Assembly: GCA_007131685.1 (NCBI GenBank) | Contig: SLQD01000080.1 | Location: 1 to 34,567, forward strand | DNA length: 34,567 bases | From: Paracoccaceae bacterium | GTDB lineage: Bacteria > Pseudomonadota > Alphaproteobacteria > Rhodobacterales > Rhodobacteraceae | Reading direction: 5' to 3' | Part shown: piece after piece, positions 7,325 to 15,204 of the stretch | Layout of the letters: each line of letters opens with the position of its first letter | Position numbering within the stretch: the stretch's first letter is position 1 | Program-made: the position numbers and the translations under genes | The notes under the pieces: generated by a model | The model's database searches: none | What the model saw: the letters and a program-made list of their open reading frames with translations, nothing else | What the model was told of the DNA's origin: nothing

Positions 7325-7741
7325 ATGAGCGACGATCCCTATGCGGGCTGGCCCGCCGGGCTGCGCGAGGAGATGGAGGCGAACGCCTGGAACCCCTGCG
7401 TGGGCAGCGTTCTCGTCTCCGAGGATGAGCGCGTGCGCGTGTGGCATCTGCACATACCGGCCGGCAAGCGCTGCCCGTTCCACCGCCATGTGCTCGACTA
7501 TTTCTGGACCTGCCACTCGCATGGCAGCGCGCGCAACTACTTCGAGGGCGGCGCGACCCGCGAGGTTGCGCATTTTCCGGGCGATACGCGCCACATGACC
7601 TACGGGCCGGGCGAGTACAAGCTCCACGCCGTCGAGAACACCGGCGATACCGACCTGCTCTTCACCACGGTGGAGTTCAAGGACAGTGCGAACGCGCCGC
7701 TCGACGTGCCGGGCGAGGCGCGGCTCAAGGCCACGGCCTGA
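7325..7741 (+). CDS. Cupin-domain protein
   Basis: 138-aa single-domain beta-barrel (RmlC-like cupin). The metal-site motif 1 appears as HIPAGKRCPFHRHVLDYFW (about residues 40-58), with histidines spaced as in family ligands. Motif 2 is represented near the end by GEYKLHAVENTGDTDLLF. There are two tandem ATGs. The second (7325) is preferred because AGGAGG lies 5 nt before it, against 2 nt for the first. It sits 49 bp after gntR and 29 bp before the zinc dehydrogenase. Small cupins in such operons may be isomerases, dioxygenases or ligand sensors; no specific reaction can be assigned. Confidence 0.75.
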   Translation: MSDDPYAGWPAGLREEMEANAWNPCVGSVLVSEDERVRVWHLHIPAGKRCPFHRHVLDYFWTCHSHGSARNYFEGGATREVAHFPGDTRHMTYGPGEYKLHAVENTGDTDLLFTTVEFKDSANAPLDVPGEARLKATA

Positions 7742-7770
7742 GCGCGCGGCAAGGCGAAAGGATCCTGTCG

Positions 7771-8916
7771 ATGTATGCTCATCCCGGCGTGACCACCGCG
7801 CCCGAGATGCCTGTGCCCGAGCGCATGTGTGCATGGGTCCTGGGCGATCCCGGCGCGCTGCACCACACGACCAAGCCGACCCCGGTGCCGCGGCGCGGCG
7901 AGGTGCTGGTGCGGATCGATGCGGTGGCCATCTGCGCGACGGATCTCGACGTGATCGCCGAGGGGCCGCCGGCGCTCATCGAGGGCGGGCCGCCCTTCAA
8001 CAGGAACTTCACGCCGGGCCACGAATACATGGGCACCGTCGCCGCGCTCGGCCCCGGCGTCGACGAGTTCGCCATCGGTGACCGCGTCACCGTCGAGATC
8101 CACGCCGGCTGCGGGCAGTGCAAGCGCTGCCGCATGGGGATGTATACCTCCTGCCTGAATTACGGCCTGAATTACGGCGACCGCGACAAGGGGCACCGGG
8201 CCAACGGCTTCACCACCGATGGCGGTTTCGCCGACTACGCCGTCAACAACATCAACACGCTGATCCGCATCGACGACGCGATGAGCGATGCCGAGGCGAC
8301 GCTCGTCGTCACCGCGGGCACCTCGATGTATGGCCTCACGGAGCTCGGCGGACTCATCGCCGGCGAAGGTGTCGCGATCACGGGGCCGGGCCCGATCGGG
8401 CTGCTCGGCGTGGCCGTGGCAAAGGCGCTCGGGGCGTCGCCCGTGATCCTGACCGGCACGCGCGACGCCCGGCTCGCCGTCGGGCGCGATCTCGGCGCCG
8501 ATCATACGGTGAATGTCCGCGAGCGCGACCCGGTGGAGGCGGTTGCCGCGATCACCGATGGCCACGGCGTCGATTACGTCGTCGAGTGCTCCGGCGCCCC
8601 CGGCGCGATCGACCAGGCCGGCCGGATGGTCAATCGCGGCGGGCGGATCTGCCTTGCCGCGTTTCCGCATGACCCCGATCTCATCGACGTGGCCCATCTG
8701 GTGCGCAACAACATCTACATCTACGGCATCCGCGGCGAGGGGCGCAGCGCGACGCACCGAGCGCACGCCTTCATGGCCCAGAAACGCTTCGATGCGACGC
8801 GGATCCACACCCACAGCTTCGCGATGGACGAACTCGAGACCGCGCTTCGCTATGCCCGCGAGCGGGTCGAGGACGCGATCAAGGTCGTGGTGCACAATCG
8901 CGAGCCGGCTGGCTGA
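7771..8916 (+). CDS. Zinc-dependent medium-chain alcohol/polyol dehydrogenase
   Basis: 381-aa member of the MDR superfamily, NAD(P)-dependent. Catalytic zinc ligands are the Cys of ICATD (about residue 55) and the GHEYMG motif (about 84). The structural zinc loop is complete as CGQCKRCRMGMYTSC (about 114-128). The Rossmann motif is GPGPIGLLGVAVAKALG (about 206). ATG 7771 is chosen inside the longer track ORF because an AAAGGA ribosome-binding site precedes it and the GroES-like domain then starts normally. It is the third gene of the gntR operon and the third dehydrogenase of the island, which suggests stepwise oxidation of a polyol or hydroxy acid. It resembles threonine/sorbitol-type MDR enzymes, but the substrate is not determinable. 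Confidence 0.88.
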   Translation: MYAHPGVTTAPEMPVPERMCAWVLGDPGALHHTTKPTPVPRRGEVLVRIDAVAICATDLDVIAEGPPALIEGGPPFNRNFTPGHEYMGTVAALGPGVDEFAIGDRVTVEIHAGCGQCKRCRMGMYTSCLNYGLNYGDRDKGHRANGFTTDGGFADYAVNNINTLIRIDDAMSDAEATLVVTAGTSMYGLTELGGLIAGEGVAITGPGPIGLLGVAVAKALGASPVILTGTRDARLAVGRDLGADHTVNVRERDPVEAVAAITDGHGVDYVVECSGAPGAIDQAGRMVNRGGRICLAAFPHDPDLIDVAHLVRNNIYIYGIRGEGRSATHRAHAFMAQKRFDATRIHTHSFAMDELETALRYARERVEDAIKVVVHNREPAG

Positions 8917-8917
8917 A

Positions 8918-8969
8918 GGCACCGGGCAGGGCCGGCGCCGCGAAGGCTGCGAGTGCCCTCGCGGGTGCC
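8918..8969. terminator. Composite hairpin between convergent adh and lrp
   Basis: Nested inverted repeats GGCACC-GGGCA (8918-8928) and TGCCC (8954-8958) plus GGTGCC (8964-8969) form an imperfect stem just after the dehydrogenase stop and before the convergent lrp stop. There is no T-run. It is a plausible bidirectional terminator in a GC-rich genome. Confidence 0.4.
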
Positions 8970-8981
8970 ATGCAATCGCGA

Positions 8982-9443
8982 TCAGACGGGAAGCGGCCGA
9001 TCCTCGATGATCGCTTCCATGGTGAAGTAGGAGGTCACGGTCTCCAGATCGAGTTTCTCGATCAGGCGCTGGTAGACGAGGTCGTAGGTCGTCATGTCGC
9101 GCGTCACGATCCGGAGCATGTAGTCGTAGTCGCCGCCGATGCGGTAGAAATCGACGATCTCCGGGATGGTGGCGACGTGCTGGCGAAAGCGGCGCAGCCA
9201 GTCGGCGGAGTGGCTGCGGGTGCGGATCATCGTGAAGACGACCAGACTGAGGCCGAGGGCATGGCGATCGATGCGCACCGTGCGGCCGCGGATGATCCCC
9301 CGCGCCTCGAGCTTGCGCATGCGCCGCCAGCAGGCGTTCTGTGACAGCCCGACCGTCTCGGCCAGCTCGCGCTGCGATTGACCGGCGTCGCGCTGCAGCT
9401 CGGTCAGTATCCGCCGATCGATATGATCGATTCCATCGCTCAT
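8982..9443 (-). CDS. Lrp/AsnC-family transcriptional regulator
   Basis: 153-aa Lrp/AsnC regulator. The N-terminal HTH covers about residues 5-55 (IDRRILTELQRDAG, then SQRELAETVGLSQNACWRRM). A linker is followed by the RAM/AsnC effector domain (about 70-150), including the beta-strand region FYRIGGDYDYMLRIV. It is divergent from the aminotransferase gene across 106 bp, the usual position for a local Lrp that activates an amino-acid catabolic operon in response to the amino acid. This suggests the substrate of the adjacent operon, or its amino form, is the effector; that is inference. Confidence 0.92.
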   Translation of the reverse strand: MSDGIDHIDRRILTELQRDAGQSQRELAETVGLSQNACWRRMRKLEARGIIRGRTVRIDRHALGLSLVVFTMIRTRSHSADWLRRFRQHVATIPEIVDFYRIGGDYDYMLRIVTRDMTTYDLVYQRLIEKLDLETVTSYFTMEAIIEDRPLPV

Positions 9444-9549
9444 GCGTCTATCAAAGTCCCGTTTCGCAGGCTGTCACCGGATATATTTGAGACAATTTCG
9501 CATCCGGGCGCAAGTATCGTTGCGGCGTTGCCTTGACCCGGGAGACCCG
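9444..9549. promoter_or_regulatory. Divergent lrp / aminotransferase control region
   Basis: A 106-bp gap between divergent genes with an AT-richer core (GGATATATTTGAGACAATTT) in GC-rich DNA. It must hold both promoters and any Lrp sites. I cannot fix -35/-10 elements confidently. Confidence 0.4.
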
Positions 9550-11007
9550 ATGACCTCGCTCGATGCGTTCCGCCAGACCCTGAAACGCCGGGATGCGCTC
9601 GATGCCCTTCGCAGCGGACTGATCGGCGACGGGGTCGAGATCGAGACCCCCTTCGGCACGCAATCGCTGCTTTATGCCGATTACGTCGCCTCGGGGCGCG
9701 CGCTCGCGCAGGTCGAGGACTTCGTCGCCCGCGCGGTGCTGCCTTACTACGCCAACAGCCATACCGAGGCCTCCTTCTGTGGCGAAATGATGACGCGGAT
9801 GCGCGCCGAGGCGCGCGCGGTGATCGCGCAGGCCGTGGGGGCGGGCCCCGATTGCCATGTGGTGTTCGGCGGTGGCGGCGCGACGGCGGGACTGAACCGC
9901 ATCGCGGGCCTGCTCCGGCTGCGTGATCGCGTCATGGCCGGTGAACGTGTCGTGGTGCTGATCGGGCCGTACGAGCATCACTCCAACATCCTGCCCTGGC
10001 GCGAGACGGGCGCCGAGCTGCGGATGATCCCCGAGGCGCCGGGCGGGGGCGTCGATCTCGCCGCGCTGGAGGCGGAACTCCTGCATTCCCGGGATGCGGG
10101 CTGCATCCTCGGCAGCTTCTCCGCGGCATCGAATGTCACCGGGATCGTGACCGATCCGGACCCTGTCACCCGCCTGCTCAAGCGCCACGGCGCGCTCGCG
10201 GTCTGGGACTATGCCGGCGGCGGGCCCTATCTGCCGATGCGGATGACCCCGTCGCCGGATGCGGCCAAGGACGCGATCGTCTTCTCGCCGCACAAGTTCC
10301 CCGGCGGGCCGGGGGCCTCGGGCGTGCTGATCCTGCGCGACAGCGTGATCGCGCGCGAGACGCCGACGCTGCCGGGCGGCGGCACGGTGCGGTTCGTCTC
10401 GCCACGGGGGCACGACTACAGCGCCGATGTCAGCGTGCGCGAGGAGGGGGGCACGCCGAATGTGGTGGGTGACATCCGCGCCGCACTCGCCGTCATGGTC
10501 AAGGAGGTGGTCGGCACTGACGCGATCGGCGCGCGGGACGCCGCGCTGCGCGCGCGGGCGCTCAACGCCTGGTCCGGCTGCCCGCCGCTCGAGCTGCTCG
10601 GCAGCGACGTCACCTCAGCGGCCCTGCCGATCTTCTCCTTCCGCATCCGCGACGGCGCGGGCGGCTTCGTGCACCATCAGCTCGTCACCCGGATGCTCAG
10701 CGATCACTACGGCATCCAGGCGCGGGGCGGCTGCGCCTGTGCGGGGCCCTATGCCCATGCGCTTCTGGGGCTCGACGACGCCGCCTCTGACCGGCTGCGC
10801 GCGCGGATCCTGTCGGGCGACGAGCTCGCCAAGCCGGGCTGGACACGGCTCAATCTGAGCTGGCTGCACAGCGACGCGCAGGCCGCGCGCATCATCGACG
10901 CTGTGGCCGATCTCGCGTATCGTGCGCCGGATCTCGCCCGGCACTACCTGGTCGATCCGGCCACGGCGCGGTTCCGGGCGACCGCCGTGACCGGGGAGAC
11001 GGCATGA
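9550..11007 (+). CDS. Class V aminotransferase / cysteine desulfurase-like PLP enzyme
   Basis: 485-aa fold-type I PLP enzyme of aminotransferase class V. The N-terminal region has YADYVASGRAL and the helix YYANSHTEASFCG. The PLP-phosphate region is FGGGGATAGLN, the cofactor Asp is in WDYAGGGPY, and the Schiff-base lysine is in FSPHKFPGG (about residue 248). A cysteine-rich loop RGGCACAGPYAH (about 391-402) occupies the place of the cysteine-desulfurase active loop. It is longer than IscS/SufS (about 400 aa). ATG 9550 is chosen because GGGAG precedes it and the track start at 9442 lies inside the divergent control region. It heads an operon with a flavoprotein, two CMD proteins and a TRAP transporter. 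It could be a desulfurase, C-S lyase or aminotransferase acting on an imported amino compound. Confidence 0.85.
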   Translation: MTSLDAFRQTLKRRDALDALRSGLIGDGVEIETPFGTQSLLYADYVASGRALAQVEDFVARAVLPYYANSHTEASFCGEMMTRMRAEARAVIAQAVGAGPDCHVVFGGGGATAGLNRIAGLLRLRDRVMAGERVVVLIGPYEHHSNILPWRETGAELRMIPEAPGGGVDLAALEAELLHSRDAGCILGSFSAASNVTGIVTDPDPVTRLLKRHGALAVWDYAGGGPYLPMRMTPSPDAAKDAIVFSPHKFPGGPGASGVLILRDSVIARETPTLPGGGTVRFVSPRGHDYSADVSVREEGGTPNVVGDIRAALAVMVKEVVGTDAIGARDAALRARALNAWSGCPPLELLGSDVTSAALPIFSFRIRDGAGGFVHHQLVTRMLSDHYGIQARGGCACAGPYAHALLGLDDAASDRLRARILSGDELAKPGWTRLNLSWLHSDAQAARIIDAVADLAYRAPDLARHYLVDPATARFRATAVTGETA

Positions 11008-11095
11008 GGCGGCGGACCGGCGCCCACTTGTGTTCGTCGGCCGGGCATTTCATCTTGAAGCCGCCGCGCTGCGGGCGAAGCACGGGAGATGTCTC

Positions 11096-12568
11096 ATGAG
11101 TGAACGACCGACCGCCGCGACAGCTCCGCTCGATGGGCTCGAGGCCCTGAACGCGCGCGTGCGCTACGATCTCGAATGCCTCAACCTTCCCGCCGCGAAC
11201 TGGGTGCCGGAGACGACCGGCCCGCGCGGCGAGAAGGTGCATGACGTGGTGATCATGGGCGGCGGCATGTGCGGGCTCGTGGCGGCCTTCGCGATGCTGT
11301 CGGGCGGCATGCGCAACATGCGCATCCTCGATCGCAATCCGGAAGGGTACGAAGGGCCCTGGCTGACCTATGCGCGCATGGAGACGCTGCGCTCGCCCAA
11401 GACGCTGCCGGGGCCGGCGCTCGGCATTGGCAGCCTGACCTTCCGTGCCTGGTTCGAGGCAAGGTTCGGCAGCGCGGAATGGGAGCAGCTCGACAAGATC
11501 CCGCGGCCCATGTGGATGGAGTATCTGCGCTGGTATCGCCGGGTGCTCGACCTTCCGGTGGAGAACCGCATCGAGATCACCCGCGTGCGCCCCGAGGGCG
11601 ACCTGCTGCGGCTCGAGTTGAGCGGGGCGGCGGAGGAGTCGATCCTGACGCGGCGGCTGGTGATGGCGACCGGCCGCGACGGCACGGGCCGGGCGAACAT
11701 CCCCGGCTTCGTCTCCGGGCTGCCGGAGCATGCCTGGGCGCATTCCGCCGACGAGATCGATTTCGCCGCGCTGCGCAACAAGCGCGTGGCGGTGGTCGGG
11801 GTCGGGGCCTCGGCCGTGGACAACGCCGCAGAGGCGCTCGAACACGGCGCCGCCGAGGTGCGTCACCTGATCCGCCGCGACAGCATGCCCACGATCAACA
11901 AGATGATGGGCATCGGCTCCTACGGCTTCACGCACGGCTTCGCCGCGCTCGACGACGCCTGGCGCTGGCGCTTCATGCATTACTCCTTCGCGACCCAGAC
12001 GCCCGCGCCGCGCGGATCGACGCTGCGCGTTTCGCGTCATCCCAACGCGTATTTCCATTTCGGTGCCGGGGTCGAGCGCGCGCGCATGGACGGCAACGAG
12101 ATCGTGCTCACCACGCCGCGCGGCGAGCTGCGCACCGATTACCTGATCCTCGGAACCGGCTTCACCGTGGAGCCCGATGCGCGCCCCGAGCTCGGCGAGG
12201 ATGCCGACCGGATCCTGCTGTGGAAGGACCGCTACACCCCGCCGCCGGAGCTCGACCACCCGGATCTGGGCAACTTCCCCTATGTTTCCGGCGACTTCGC
12301 CTTCCAGGAGCGCGAGCCGGGGACGGCGCCGTGGCTGACGAGGATCCACTGCTTCAATTACGGCGCGAGCCTGAGCATGGGCAAGGTCAGCGGCGACATC
12401 CCCGGGATCAGCGAGGGCGCGAGCTGGCTGTCGAGCGCGATCGCGGCGGCGCTCTACCGCGAGGATGTGCAGACGCACTGGCAGCAAATGCTGGACTATG
12501 ACAAGCCCGAGCTGCTCGGTGACGAGTGGCGCGAGTCGGACTGGCCGAGGCGGCGGGACGTGGCATGA
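11096..12568 (+). CDS. FAD/NAD(P)-binding monooxygenase-like flavoprotein
   Basis: 490-aa two-dinucleotide-binding-domain flavoprotein. The FAD Rossmann motif is MGGGMCGLVAAFA (about residues 53-66). The NAD(P) motif is VVGVGASAVDNAAEAL (about 233-248). The closing FAD-contact motif is LILGTGFTVE. Between the domains, GFVSGLPEHAWAHS resembles the flavin-containing/Baeyer-Villiger monooxygenase linker without matching it exactly. ATG 11096 follows GGGAG, and the track's extra 22 residues lack family-like sequence. No signal peptide is present, so it is cytosolic. The gap to the aminotransferase is 88 bp, and its stop overlaps the next start (ATGA). Likely role: NAD(P)H-dependent oxygenation of a substrate or intermediate of the operon. 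The product and substrate are unknown. Confidence 0.8.
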   Translation: MSERPTAATAPLDGLEALNARVRYDLECLNLPAANWVPETTGPRGEKVHDVVIMGGGMCGLVAAFAMLSGGMRNMRILDRNPEGYEGPWLTYARMETLRSPKTLPGPALGIGSLTFRAWFEARFGSAEWEQLDKIPRPMWMEYLRWYRRVLDLPVENRIEITRVRPEGDLLRLELSGAAEESILTRRLVMATGRDGTGRANIPGFVSGLPEHAWAHSADEIDFAALRNKRVAVVGVGASAVDNAAEALEHGAAEVRHLIRRDSMPTINKMMGIGSYGFTHGFAALDDAWRWRFMHYSFATQTPAPRGSTLRVSRHPNAYFHFGAGVERARMDGNEIVLTTPRGELRTDYLILGTGFTVEPDARPELGEDADRILLWKDRYTPPPELDHPDLGNFPYVSGDFAFQEREPGTAPWLTRIHCFNYGASLSMGKVSGDIPGISEGASWLSSAIAAALYREDVQTHWQQMLDYDKPELLGDEWRESDWPRRRDVA

Positions 12569-13044
12569 GCATGCGTATTCTCGAAGATGCGGGGGCGGTG
12601 CCCGATGCTGGGCCGCTCGCCGATGCCGTCGCGTTCCGCGAGCGGCTAATGGAGCTGACCGAGGCGAGCCACGAGGCCGCGTTGCGCCCCGCGCAGCCGG
12701 GCGGGCTGAGCCATGGGCTGCGCGCCGCGATCGCCGCTCGGATCACGCGCCATTACGCCGAAACGGCCCTTGCGGCGCATTACGATGCGCTCGCGGCCGG
12801 GGCGCCCGAGGCGGCGCTGGCCGAACCTGGCGCCATGAGCGATGATGCCCGCCTCGCCGCCATTCTCGCCTATGTCGACAAGGTCACCCTCTCCCCGAGC
12901 ACCGCCAGCCGCGCCGATATCGACGCGCTGCGCGCGGCCGGGATCGCCGAGGGCGATATCGTGCGCCTCGCCGGGCTCGTGGCCTTCGTGAATTATCAGC
13001 TCCGCGTCGCGCTGGTGCTGCGTGGTCTGGCGGGTGCCGCATGA
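12565..13044 (+). CDS. CMD-domain protein lacking cysteines (first of AhpD-like pair)
   Basis: 159-aa helical protein of the carboxymuconolactone decarboxylase/AhpD fold. A helix pair around LRAAIAARITRHYAETALAAHY is followed by DDARLAAILAYVDKVTLSPS and the C-terminal helix VNYQLRVALVLRGL. It contains no cysteine at all, so the CxxC redox site of AhpD is missing. It overlaps the flavoprotein stop and the next gene start by 4 bp each (ATGA), indicating tight coupling. It resembles the first member of the paired CMD/alkylhydroperoxidase-domain families that I recall from TIGRFAM (Avi_7170/Avi_7169 types). It probably forms a heteromeric partner with the next protein; this is inference. Confidence 0.7.
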   Translation: MSMRILEDAGAVPDAGPLADAVAFRERLMELTEASHEAALRPAQPGGLSHGLRAAIAARITRHYAETALAAHYDALAAGAPEAALAEPGAMSDDARLAAILAYVDKVTLSPSTASRADIDALRAAGIAEGDIVRLAGLVAFVNYQLRVALVLRGLAGAA

Positions 13045-13637
13045 GCCGGGTGGTGCGCAAGTTCACGACGCGGGTGCCGAAATGGCGGCCCCATGTCACG
13101 CCGCTCGATCTCGACGCGGCCACCGAGGAGCAGCGCGCCGCGCTCAGCGAGACACCCTCCAACACGAAGATCTCGGACTATGTGCTCGTGCTTGCCCATG
13201 ATCCGCAGGCGCTCAACGCGCGCACGCCGCTGTTCAACGGGATCATGTATGACGAGGGCGGGCTGTCGCGCGCCGAGCGCGAGCTGGGTGCCACGGCGGC
13301 CTCCTTCGTCAATCGCTGCATCTTCTGCGCCGCCGTTCATGCGAGCCGCTACAACCAGATCACCGGTGACGAAACACTGATGCACAAGCTGTTTCTCGAC
13401 GGTGCCGCTGCCGATCTGCCGGACCGCGAACAGGCGATCCTTCGCTTTGCCGTCAAGCTGTCGGAATGTCCGCCTGCGATCGGTGCGGAGGATTTCGAAG
13501 CGCTGCGCGCGGCGGGGCTCGACACGCAGGAAATCCTAGACCTCGCGCTGTCCACGGCACTGTTCGGATGGGCGAACCGGCTGATGCACACGCTCGGTGA
13601 GCCGGTCGACGATCGCCACCCGGCCGAAACGGAATAA
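13041..13637 (+). CDS. AhpD-like peroxidase-related protein with CxxC
   Basis: 198-aa CMD/AhpD-superfamily protein. The redox motif CIFCAAVHASRY (about residues 94-105) gives C-x-x-C followed by His, as in AhpD and the 'uncharacterized peroxidase-related' family. A region near residue 140 (REQAILRFAVKLSECPP) and the helix DLALSTALFGWANRLMHTLGEP match the conserved C-terminal half. No signal peptide is present. It is encoded immediately after its cysteine-free paralogue, with a 4-bp overlap. It likely reduces a peroxide, disulfide or quinoid intermediate, or protects the pathway from peroxide made by the flavoprotein. The exact electron donor is unknown. Confidence 0.8.
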   Translation: MSRVVRKFTTRVPKWRPHVTPLDLDAATEEQRAALSETPSNTKISDYVLVLAHDPQALNARTPLFNGIMYDEGGLSRAERELGATAASFVNRCIFCAAVHASRYNQITGDETLMHKLFLDGAAADLPDREQAILRFAVKLSECPPAIGAEDFEALRAAGLDTQEILDLALSTALFGWANRLMHTLGEPVDDRHPAETE

Positions 13638-13661
13638 CCACTCACCAACAGGAGAACCGAC

Positions 13662-14642
13662 ATGAAACGCATCCTTGCCTGCTCCACCGGCCTTCTCGGC
13701 GGGGCCGTACTCGCGGCATCGGCCGCCACCGCCCAGGAGATCCGCGTCGCCACGGTGGTCTCGGCCCCGCATCCCTGGATCGACGCTGCCGAAGTCTTCA
13801 AGGAGGAGGTCGAGGCCCATACCGACTACACCGTCGAGATCTACCCCGGCGGCCAGCTCGGCGATGACGAGACGGTCGTGGACGAGATGCGGATCGGCAC
13901 GGTCGATGTCACGATCGGCGGGGTGGGCAATATCTCGCCCTTCGTGCCCGAGTTCGAGTTCTTCGCGCTGAGCTACCTCTTCGCCGACATGGACGGCTTT
14001 CGCGCGGTCACCGACCGCGAGAGCGAGGTCTTCGCGTTCTTTCACGATGTCGTCGCCGAGGCCGATGTCGGGCTCGAGCTTCTGGCGCTCACCGGCGGCG
14101 GCACCCGCAATCTGAGCACCGCCGAGGGCCCCGTCACCCATCCCGACGACCTCGACGGCGTGCGCATGCGCACCACCGGCGCGCAGCTCGACCAGGACAC
14201 CTGGGGCGCCCTCGGCGCCGTGACCACCTCGCTGCCCTGGACCGAGCTCTACTCGGCGGTCCAGACCGGAGTGGTCAGCGCGTTCGAGAGCACGATCAGC
14301 GGCTATGTCGGATCGAACCTCTTCGAGGTGGCGCCCTATCACAGCAAGACCGAGCATCAGGTGATGATGAGCCATATCTCGATGGCGTCGCTGCGCTGGG
14401 ATCAGCTCTCGGAAGACGAGCGCGAGGTGATCGTGCGCGCCGCGGACATGGCCGGCCGGCACGGCACCGAGATGGGCGTGCAATACGACGCCGAACTCAT
14501 CGAGGAACTCGCCGACCGCGGCGTCACGGTCAGCGAGGTCGATGCCGAGGCCTTCATGGCCGCGACGGGGGCGCTGCACGAGGAGTATGCTGCCGAACTC
14601 GGGCTGAGCGATCTGCTCGAGACCGTTCGCGCGCTTCAGTGA
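13662..14642 (+). CDS. TRAP transporter solute-binding protein, DctP family
   Basis: 326-aa periplasmic substrate-binding protein. A Sec signal peptide (residues 1-24) ends in ASAATA before QEIRVA. The mature DctP fold shows IYPGGQLGDDETVVDEM, then FFALSYLFADMDGF, and the ligand-binding region LDGVRMRTTGAQ with the conserved arginine (about 167-170), followed by ELYSAVQTGVVSAFES. A CAGGAG ribosome-binding site precedes the ATG. It captures an organic acid in the periplasm and hands it to DctQM encoded next. It lies 24 bp after the AhpD-like gene, in the same run. A strong hairpin follows its stop, so it is probably made in excess over the permease. The ligand is most likely a carboxylate. Confidence 0.93.
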   Translation: MKRILACSTGLLGGAVLAASAATAQEIRVATVVSAPHPWIDAAEVFKEEVEAHTDYTVEIYPGGQLGDDETVVDEMRIGTVDVTIGGVGNISPFVPEFEFFALSYLFADMDGFRAVTDRESEVFAFFHDVVAEADVGLELLALTGGGTRNLSTAEGPVTHPDDLDGVRMRTTGAQLDQDTWGALGAVTTSLPWTELYSAVQTGVVSAFESTISGYVGSNLFEVAPYHSKTEHQVMMSHISMASLRWDQLSEDEREVIVRAADMAGRHGTEMGVQYDAELIEELADRGVTVSEVDAEAFMAATGALHEEYAAELGLSDLLETVRALQ

Positions 14643-14650
14643 AGTCCCGC

Positions 14651-14683
14651 CCCGCCCGCAGCCCGGCCACGGCTGCGGGCGGG
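14651..14683 (+). terminator. 13-bp perfect hairpin between dctP and dctQ (attenuator)
   Basis: CCCGCCCGCAGCC (14651-14663) and its exact complement (14671-14683) flank a 7-nt loop CGGCCAC, starting 8 nt after the dctP stop. There is no T-run. Intercistronic hairpins after SBP genes commonly stabilise the upstream message or partly terminate transcription, which gives more binding protein than permease. Confidence 0.7.
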
Positions 14684-14700
14684 CCCGCCGGAGTCCGCGC

Positions 14701-15201
14701 ATGCGCCTGATCAATGACTGGATCGAGCGGCTCTTCATGTTCGTGGCGAGCACGCTCTTCGCGCTGTTCATCGCCTGCATCTTCTTTCAGGTCGTCGCCC
14801 GGAACTACCTGCGCATCTCGGTGGGCTGGACCGACGAGGTCGCGCTGATGTGCTTCGTGTGGTCGGTGTTCCTCGGGGCGGCCGTCGCGCTGCGCCGGCG
14901 GGTGCACTATGTCGTCGACATCCTGCCGCCAGGCTACGTCAACGCGACCAACGCGCTGCGGCTGTTCGGCGCCATCGCCTGCCTGCCGGTGATCTACGTG
15001 CTCGTCGTGCACGGCTACACCTATGCCGACATGGGCTGGCGGCGCAGCTCGGTGTCGCTGCGGCTGCCGCTCTTCTACATCTTCGCCGCGATCCCGGTCT
15101 CCGGCGTCGCGATGGTCCTGTTCTCGGCTGAGGTGATCCTCGAGGACATCCGCCGCCTGCGCGCGCGCACCCCGCCGCCGCGCATCGATGAGACGTCCTG
15201 A
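14701..15201 (+). CDS. TRAP transporter small permease subunit, DctQ family
   Basis: 166-aa inner-membrane protein with four predicted helices (about residues 12-33, 44-64, 85-107 and 125-147). The DctQ signature region ARNYLRISVGWTDEVALMCF is present, followed by the loop LRRRVHYVVDILP. It pairs with DctM to form the membrane part of a Na+-coupled TRAP transporter. CCGGAG lies before the ATG. The gap to dctM is 3 bp, so the two are co-translated. The substrate is set by the DctP encoded upstream. Confidence 0.9.
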   Translation: MRLINDWIERLFMFVASTLFALFIACIFFQVVARNYLRISVGWTDEVALMCFVWSVFLGAAVALRRRVHYVVDILPPGYVNATNALRLFGAIACLPVIYVLVVHGYTYADMGWRRSSVSLRLPLFYIFAAIPVSGVAMVLFSAEVILEDIRRLRARTPPPRIDETS

Positions 15202-15204
15202 CAC

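Noticed and set aside
9477-9490. GGATATATTTGAG as a fifth GntR box
   Set aside because: It lacks the second half-site (no TATCA) and lies in the Lrp island, so it was not grouped with the TGATATATCA boxes.
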